From Takakia lepidozioides (lineage: Eukaryota > Streptophyta > Takakiopsida > Takakiales > Takakiaceae), in contig CM060731.1 in NCBI GenBank assembly GCA_030704615.1, forward strand, positions 7,566,001 to 7,626,000: DNA of 60,000 nucleotides, written 5' to 3'. Under the pieces are notes generated by a model. It was not told where the DNA came from. It ran no database searches and worked only from the letters and a program-made list of their open reading frames with translations. Shown here piece by piece: positions 53,869-60,000 of the stretch. The translations under genes were made by a program, and so were the position numbers. Numbering within the stretch: position 1 is the stretch's first letter; each line of letters opens with the position of its first letter.

Positions 53869-54744
53869 TTTCTTTTTATCTTTTTATCTTTTTATCTTCT
53901 TTTTTTTTTCTTTTTTTAAAACGGAGAGCAGGGGCCTTTTAATCAAATTAAAGGTTCACATTAAGGTTCCACGAGGGAGGCCGTAGAGGCTCACTGAGGG
54001 GGAACTTCCCCGTGACCAAGCATACTAGCTAAGAACAAATGAAGTGCAGTAGTGCATGAGGAGAGATTAAGCAAGTGAGCCTAAAGAGCAAGGCTGATAA
54101 GCAGCCATGGAGAAAGATAACACTGAGTACAGCTGCCTGGTGGCAAAAGTAGTACCCAAGTCTGGAGCAGGGGAAAAGTTTGAGAAAAGATTCTTTGAGC
54201 TACGTGCTAAAAACGCAGCTGAGTCTTAGACTTGGCAACTTGAGGCTTATTGTGCCTCCAGTTGAAGTCCACATCGTCCCCATCACCAAGGGATATCCCA
54301 TGAATTTGGAGTGGAGACTTTCCAGCAGTACCGCATGTTGGGAAGACTGGTTCCGAGAATGTCATTTTTACCCCAGGACTGTTGAAAACTAATGATGAGC
54401 CACGTTGTTCTGAAGATCTGGAAACAGTTGCACACAACATATCCCAAGCCTTCCTTCCCTCAGTAAGCAGGTTTTGATACATGCAAAAAAACACAGACCT
54501 GCCCCTGGGGGGTCTCCCTTAAAAAACAAGAGCACATCTAACCTTCCAGAGGTTCCATAAGGTTAAAGCTCTTAGACTTGCCCACACAGGGCAAACTGAT
54601 GGCACGTGAGCAGGCAAGAAATTCAAGAGCAGAAGAGAGGAGGGGGCTGGGGATGGAAAAGACTCCCAACATGAGTAAAAGTGTAACACAGCTCTCCAAA
54701 CTCTAGCAGGGAAGGGGCAGTCTGTTAGGCAGTGCTCGATGGAC
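53869..54744 (-). mobile_element. LINE 3' fragment with A-rich tail
   Basis: Minus-strand 3' end of a non-LTR retrotransposon. The C-terminal zinc-finger-like region of its reverse transcriptase reads IEHCLTDCPFPARVW and LWNLWKVRCALVF (54530-54730), as in plant L1-type ORF2. It ends in an A-rich tail, seen on plus as T-rich sequence (53869-53918, TTTTTATC repeats). Its upstream part is cut at 54744 by the LTR of chromovirus copy D, which therefore inserted later. Confidence 0.8.
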
Positions 54745-55463
54745 TGTCGCGGCCCTTTGCCTTGAGGGCAGGGGGTCGGGACACATGAGGGGCTGCCCCT
54801 GTGGTGGGGGCAGTGGCAGCGATAGGTACGGGGGGCTGAAGCACCCTTGAGTGCCCAAGGCACTCAAGGAGGCGGAGGTGCTCACTAGGTGGAGCCCCGC
54901 ACACCAGGATGCGGTGGGCGTGGCTTCACAAAGGGGTGGTGGTAGCTTAGCGGGACTTAGTGGGGGTGGCATAGGACTCACCTTGGGGCGGAGACCTCGT
55001 GGTGGGGAGTCTTGGGACTCATCATGGTCCATAGGGGCCGTGGTGGGTGGGCCAAGACTCACCGCGACTCATCACCGGGAGTCGAGGGTTTTCGTGGTGG
55101 TTCGCCATAAAATGGCATGGTTGTTTGTGAAACCCCCGCGGACAGCTACAGAAGTATATATAGGGAGTAGTAACCCCGAGAACGGTGCAAGCCTGTTGGT
55201 GACCAAAAACTAGTGAGTAAGCGAGCGAGCCAGAAAGCGACCAAAGAGTGGGGAGTTGTTCCGGACTGCCAACTACCAAAGGGAATTCCCGCTGGGCCCA
55301 AATCGGTGGAGGGTTCTTTGGGAGATCAAAGGGGGACCGTTATGCCCCGGTGAGCAGCCGAAGCTCCAAGTTGGCCCGAGCGGCCAGGTTACGAGTTAGG
55401 CACGCGCATCAAAGTGAGTAACTATGACTTGAAGGGGAGCTTACCGAAGTGAGGTGCGTGACA
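54745..55463 (+). repeat. 5' LTR of chromovirus copy D
   Basis: 719 bp, TGTCGCGG...GCGTGACA, matching 7127-7848 with scattered changes. TATA at 55155-55162. Confidence 0.93.
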
Positions 55464-55465
55464 CT

Positions 55466-55477
55466 TGGTATTAGAGC
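55466..55477 (+). promoter_or_regulatory. primer binding site (tRNA-iMet type, one change), copy D
   Basis: TGGTATTAGAGC: one base differs from the TGGTATCAGAGC of copies A and B. Confidence 0.85.
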
Positions 55478-55518
55478 TTAGAGTTCAGTACGTGATCGTC
55501 CTTGGGATTGGCCTCATC

Positions 55519-56552
55519 ATGGGGTCGGGCAAGCCAAAGCGAAAGCGGAACGGCCCAAAAGATGATGATCCTGGTGAGCCCGATGGGGGCGACGTGTCAC
55601 CGAGGCGGCCGTTTGAGGAAGCGATGCATGTTTCCGAAAACGAGGCCGCTCAAGAGTGGGAGGAATCCGAGGAGTCGAAGCCCGAGGAATCCTTGAGAGC
55701 TCCGACAAACCAAGAGATGCCTCCCATGTCGGCAGCCTTTTGGGAAGGGTTGTTGGCGCAGTTTGGCGGGACGTTGAAAGACGTGTTGAAGGCGGCTAAT
55801 GCCACTTCCACTAAGGCAAAGTTTAAGGTGAAGCCTAAGGAACCCGACACCTTCAAGGGCGTCCGAAATCGGAAGGCACTCAACACCTGGCTCCTAGAGC
55901 TAGAGCAGTACTTCCGGGCGGCCAAGTTGAGTGACGAGGAACGGGTGGAAGTGGCTCCCACCTATTTGAGGGGCTATGCTCAACAATGGTGGCAGAAACG
56001 CCTTCACGACAGAGGTCCAAGCCCGGAAACCTTGAACTTGAGTGGGTTCAAAGAATTGATGAAGAGACAGTTTGTGCCCCTCAACGCGTCATGGCTTGCC
56101 CGGGACAAGATGAGGAATTTGAAGCAAACAGATGACATTCGGGGGTATGTCCAGGCTTTCAATGTGCTGTTGCTCGAAGTCGCGGACATGGCAGAACCAG
56201 AAATGGTCTTCAACTTTGTGGCGGGACTGGCCCCATGGGCCAGGCGGAAGTTGGAGGAGAAGCCACCCAAGACTTTGAACGAGGCAATTGAGAGGGCTGA
56301 ATGTTTCTCGGATGTCCCTAGGGGTGAGAGACAAGGCCGTACGGAGCTGAACCACAAGAAGACCCGGCGGGAAGGTGACTCCTTCCGACCGGAAAAGAAG
56401 TGGGATAGGCTACGCGGCGACAATGGCACGTGGAAATCGAAGGGAGGGCCTTCACACGTCAAGGCGGCACCCGGTGCTTCGAAAGGAAAAGCGGGTGGAG
56501 CGGCTTATGGCGGACAGAAGGTGACCTTTGATGGAGTGTGTTTCAATTGCGG
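55519..56552 (+). CDS. chromovirus gag, copy D, open but truncated
   Basis: The best-preserved gag of the family: about 344 codons from the ATG at 55519 (MGSGKPKRKRNGPKDDDPGE) with no stop. It has an acidic region (EAAQEWEESEESKPEESLR), the gag domain (LNTWLLELEQYFRAAKLSDE; YAQQWWQKRLHDRG; RDKMRNLKQTDDIRGYVQAF; EPEMVFNFVAGLAPWARRKL) and a basic Gly/Lys-rich stretch. It stops after CFNCG, the first two cysteines of the knuckle, where foreign sequence begins; the chimeric frame continues to a TGA at 56599-56601. It serves as the reference for the frameshifts of copies A and B. Confidence 0.9.
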
Positions 56553-57699
56553 AATTGTGTTGTCTTCTAAGTTATCTCTACATATGAACGGGAGTTCATG
56601 AAACGCTTAAATGGGACTTTACCCTGCCATCACCAACTCCTTCCGGTACTTCTCAAGGAACCCACTCATTTGGTTGATTCTCTCACGCTTCTTCGAAAGG
56701 TTTCCCAACTCGAGGTCCCCTCGCATGCTTTTTTTTTTTACGTTTGACGTGGAATCTCTATATCCCAGCATCATCACCGAGCTCGGCTTGTATGAGCTCG
56801 AATGTGCAATTGGAGGTAATTTCACCAAACACAAAAAAGACCTGATCATGACCCTCGCTGGATTAGTCTTGAAACACCATTACCTTGAGTTCAATGGTAG
56901 TTTTTGGCACCAAATTTGCGGGACGGCCATGGGGAGCAACTTTGCAGTTGTTTACGCTTGTTTGTTCCTCTGTCGGTTGGAGATGTACATGGAGTACGTG
57001 TGCCCATCGGAGCAAGAGCTGCTTTATCTTAAGCGCTATATCGACGACGGCTTTGGCATCTGGGTAGGCTCCGAAAAGAGCCTCCGGTCCTGGTTACGGA
57101 ACTACGGTTCCATGTTCGATGGCATCAAAATCACGGCCGCCATAAGCCCGACGTCCGCCGACATCTTGGATATCACCTTCCTCAAAGGAGACGACTTCAT
57201 CCAAACTCGACGGCTCTCTACTAGATGTCATCAAAAGGCCCATAGCAAGTATCAATACTTGCCTTGGTCCTCGTGGCATCCACATCACCAAAAGAAAGCT
57301 TTCGTCATCGGCGAGCTCCAACGGTACGTAATACGAGAAAGCACCATCCAAGGGTTCAACCATTTGCGACTTTTGTTTTACAAACGTCTTCGAGCCCGAG
57401 GTTATCCGGCGGTGTTCATCCGGAGTTGCTTCACCAAGATCTCCTACGACCTCAGATCCGCTCTACTCGACCAACAGACGCAATGCGCAATTGAGGGTAA
57501 ACGGGCCCCCCTTGTTCTTAAGCTCGACTACTCTTCGTACACTCGAGCCTTGAACTTGGGGGCCACCCTAAACCCTAGACTCCACGAGTTGCTTCAGCAA
57601 GTCCTGGAGCTTCGGTTTCTTCCTCGAGCGATGATTTGTTGGAGGAATCCGCGAAAACTGAGTTCATTCCTAGTTAAATCTAGAATGATAGGATGATTT
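56553..57699 (+). pseudogene. Penelope-like element reverse transcriptase, 5'-truncated
   Basis: A 361-codon frame (56611-57696) with the full RT core of Penelope-like elements: FTFDVESLYPSI (palm A), FWHQICGTAMGSNFA (motif B), YLKRYIDDGFGIWVG (YIDD near 57037), then DILDITFLKGDDF, KAHSKYQYLPWSSWHPHHQK and LRARGYPAVFIRSCF. It ends with NPRKLSSFLVKSRM, the usual end of the PLE RT. No GIY-YIG endonuclease follows; it is lost, absent, or was N-terminal and removed. Upstream residues typical of PLEs (EPTHLVDSLTLLRKVSQLEV) read in another frame, with the shift at an 11-T run (56729-56739). Confidence 0.87.
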
Positions 57700-59228
57700 T
57701 GTAGTGCAAATGTCCCTAGCATTATTAATTTTGCCTTATGTTAAAGTCAAAGGGTTCCAACAATTAATTTGGACCATTGACTTAGCTGGAGTACCATCTC
57801 CAGACCTTATAAGGCTATCCAATGATGCTTAAGATAGGCCTTCTCATGCTGATTTAACATGGTAAGTACCAAGCGGTACTTTTTGAACATTGAGGTCAGA
57901 GTTCTAAATTTAAAACAGCCCCGGTTACACTGTTTTAACTTAGAGAGATTACCAAGCAGCTGGAGTGATGGGCTTTTCAGATTACATAACACCTGTTTTA
58001 AGGTTGCCAAGCGATGCCATTGGAACCATCCTTTGAATTTGAAACAAGTTCAGTTTTACTATGTTAACTTGGAAAGTACCAAGTTGTACTTGACTTGGAA
58101 GAATACCAAGCAGTGGTCTTGTTGGGCTTTTTCAAAATACATAGGGTCTGGTTTAACTTATCGAACTAGCCTTTTGGAATACCCTTTGAGCTGGTGTTGT
58201 CTATAAAGTTATGATTATGCTCATTGTAGCACTCCACTCTGATTGAGTTTTGGAGAGATGATTGGAAAACCAGATCCAGACCTTTTGTGCATTCATGGAA
58301 CATAGAAATAGCATGCTGGCTGGTCTACATTATCAGGCTGGGCTCTTGGAATTGCAACACCTGCAACTCATTCTTAAAGGCTCAAGTGTTTATGCTGATC
58401 TGGTATGTACCAAAGGTGGTGTTTGTCCCGATTGTTTTTATAAGAAAAACAAGACTCCTTCAATGATGAATGACATCTGAATCTAGGGTGATGGTTGTCT
58501 TGGAAATCCCACCCTCCCACCCTAATTTTTCATGTGTTTTTAGGAAGATGACATGAGTTTTTATCAGGTAAGATGTTGCCTATGGAAGGTGAAGTTAGAT
58601 AGTGCCTTGTTATGAGGCTGATTTGTCGTTAATTTGACAAAGACCTTGTTTGGTCTCGTCCATGTCCCGACAAGACATAGTATCTTCCCTCTCTATTCTT
58701 GACCAGTGTACTTAGTGGTTTATGTACACGCTCTCTCTCTCTCTCTCACCTGCCATTTTCCAGTTTTCCTTACTATGATGTACTAACACCTTTAATGGCT
58801 TTTGCAGAGGTCTAGGAGAGCCATGGGGTATCAGCCCCCTATACCTCCATAACAATAGTGTGGAGCAACAAATCCCTCATAAGGTATGATGATCCTCTCC
58901 AACAAAAATTTGTTGGCGGATTGGACAACGAGAGAAAGACATTGCTGATATTACTTGAAGAACATCTAAGGGTTTCTTGCATACTGATAGTATTAGCTAG
59001 GCCCGGGTAAAACAGCCTGTTAGAGTATGTGTGTACACCTTCTACATGATCCGGTCAATGCACATTACTCCTGTTAACTGGTAACCTGTAGTTGATGCCT
59101 TATGTCAGCATCAGATCCCTTGTGATGAAAATCCTTCCCTACTCGTGGGCTTTAATACTTCTCCTGGATGTGGGTTTGCTCTTTATAGCACCACTAAAAA
59201 AATGCGCAGGTGTAACATGATATGTCCT

Positions 59229-59463
59229 TTTTCATACCTTAAGGAAATCTGGTTTTTAAACCATAAAGCTGGCTGATATGGTGAAAAGATGTGCAGCACA
59301 TTGCTGCCAATGTTCTTATTCACATGTTCATGTTGTGAATCACGGGCAGTAGACTACTGCCACTGGCTGAAGAACACAAGTTCTTATTCATACCTTTGGA
59401 AAAACGGTTCTAACCATAAAGTTGGCTGATATGGTGGAAAAATGTGCAGTAATTTACTACCAT
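59229..59463 (+). repeat. two-copy diverged tandem repeat (spacing about 159 bp)
   Basis: Both copies share ttcatacctt, accataaag[ct]tggctgatatgg and aa[ag]atgtgcag in the same order, at about 59229-59310 and 59388-59463. Confidence 0.75.
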
Positions 59464-59813
59464 CGGTTGAAAAACACCTGTAATTTCTGAACTCTTGCAT
59501 GCCCAGCTATATGAATGTTTTGTCCATATTTTCTCTTGACTTGGGAAGCAGAGACTGTAGCTTTTTAACCGAATATAAAACTACATCGCACGGAGATCCT
59601 TCCTTGGTCTCTACTTCTTTACAAGAGCTTGTTGACAAGATAAGAGGTAACATGGAAAATGCATGACTCTATATTCTTGCCAAGTTTGATTTATGCTATG
59701 CCAATGGTCACTCGTGATCTGAGGGCAGAGAGAATGTAGACCTTTTATCTTTTTGGTATTCAAGTCCAAGAATAGAACTACATTGTAGAGGGAGAGCCTC
59801 ATGAGAATGGGTC

Positions 59814-59848
59814 TGGTATGCACTCCCTTACGGGGTGAGTGCATACCA
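59814..59848. repeat. perfect 12-bp inverted repeat
   Basis: TGGTATGCACTC and GAGTGCATACCA flank an 11-base loop. It could be the core of a small MITE or a chance hairpin; no terminator role is implied. Confidence 0.7.
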
Positions 59849-60000
59849 CACTCACTCCATAAGAGACTGCCATACCAAGGGTTGGATGGTGGGCGCCCCC
59901 TCTCTCCCTCTCTCCAATTATCTGTTTGGGATTAACAATTTTTTTCCTAAGCCTACCTAGTTTGGAAATACCTTCTTTCTAATCCCTAATGGAATATGTC

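Larger units (their letters stand above)
54745..56552 (+). mobile_element. chromovirus copy D, 5' part only
   Basis: 5' LTR (54745-55463), PBS and most of gag of the same family as copies A and B. It ends abruptly at 56552 in the first half of the zinc knuckle and is joined to Penelope-like sequence. No pol or 3' LTR follows. Confidence 0.93.
57700..60000. other. no gene recognised; intron-like sequence with diverged repeats
   Basis: 2.3 kb without a recognisable protein. There is a TACCAAG-containing diverged tandem repeat (57860-58120), a CT microsatellite (58731-58747), a two-copy tandem repeat (59229-59310 and 59388-59463) and a perfect 12-bp-arm hairpin (59814-59848). A stretch at 58808-58884 has an AG acceptor and a GTATGA donor and could be a small exon, but its coding sense is unclear. 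Confidence 0.45.

Noticed and set aside
1-60000. CRISPR arrays, bacterial operons, tRNA or rRNA genes
   Set aside because: No regularly spaced repeats, ribosome-binding-site-led operons, or rRNA/tRNA-like sequences were seen; introns and plant elements show eukaryotic nuclear DNA.

Overview
The window looks like repeat-rich nuclear DNA of a land plant. The evidence is spliceosomal introns, an intact plant-type CFIm68/CPSF6-like gene, two 72-bp LRR exons, a captured RPL27 fragment, and plant-type CACTA and chromovirus elements. A mix of Penelope-like, Helentron-like and sushi/Tf1-like elements leads me to infer a seed-free plant (fern, lycophyte or bryophyte); this is not proven. Most of the 60 kb is nested, decayed transposable elements. 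The one gene that reads as an intact host gene is the CFIm68-like gene at 50999-53390 (minus).

Layout, left to right. 1-4808: minus-strand Ty3/gypsy chromovirus (copy A), cut by the window edge, with an internal deletion plus a 77-bp inversion. 4809-5132: promoter-R-U5 part of an LTR of a second family (family B). 6158-7026: captured, intron-containing RPL27 fragments. 7127-14059: complete but frameshifted plus-strand chromovirus (copy B) with both LTRs, a tRNA-iMet PBS, gag, PR, RT, RNase H, integrase and chromodomain. 14797-26041: CACTA (En/Spm)-type block with a TNP2 transposase on minus and a divergent multi-exon TNPA/PTTA-like gene on plus. The plus unit contains an FCP1/NIF-like phosphatase segment, and a LINE fragment lies antisense in an intron. 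27678-28970: family B LTR and gag; the sequence next to the LTR pairs with the predicted mRNA 5' end, which is the hallmark of Tf1-type self-priming. About 28990-31125: Helitron Rep/helicase remnant (Helitron A). 31331-39319: two LRR exons whose shared intron is split by a 7.48-kb LTR retrotransposon (element C, 31685-39162, minus) with a perfect 5-bp target duplication. Element C encodes an upstream ORF, gag and PR-RT, but no RNase H or integrase.

40682-50036: plus-strand tract with an ORF of unknown family, an RPA-like single-strand-DNA-binding pseudogene with a zinc ribbon, and then a large degenerate Helentron (OTU protease, Helitron N domain, HUH/Y2 Rep, Pif1 helicase, C-terminal APE-type endonuclease). 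50999-53390: CFIm68-like gene, two coding exons, 704 aa, with a long hairpin just past its stop codon. 53869-54744: 3' end of a LINE (minus) with an A-rich tail, broken by chromovirus copy D (54745-56552, plus; LTR, PBS and most of gag). Copy D is joined to a Penelope-like reverse transcriptase (56553-57699). 57700-60000 has no recognisable gene, only diverged tandem repeats and a hairpin.

The genes do not form a pathway. The elements record successive nested insertions and gene-fragment captures. The best candidates for something new are the self-priming family B element, element C with its uncharacterised 260-aa C-terminus in place of RNase H/integrase, the Helentron tract with nearby ssDNA-binding-type ORFs, the TNPA-like/FCP1 chimeric unit, and the plant Penelope-like RT. 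All family assignments come from reading motifs by eye; no database search was run.
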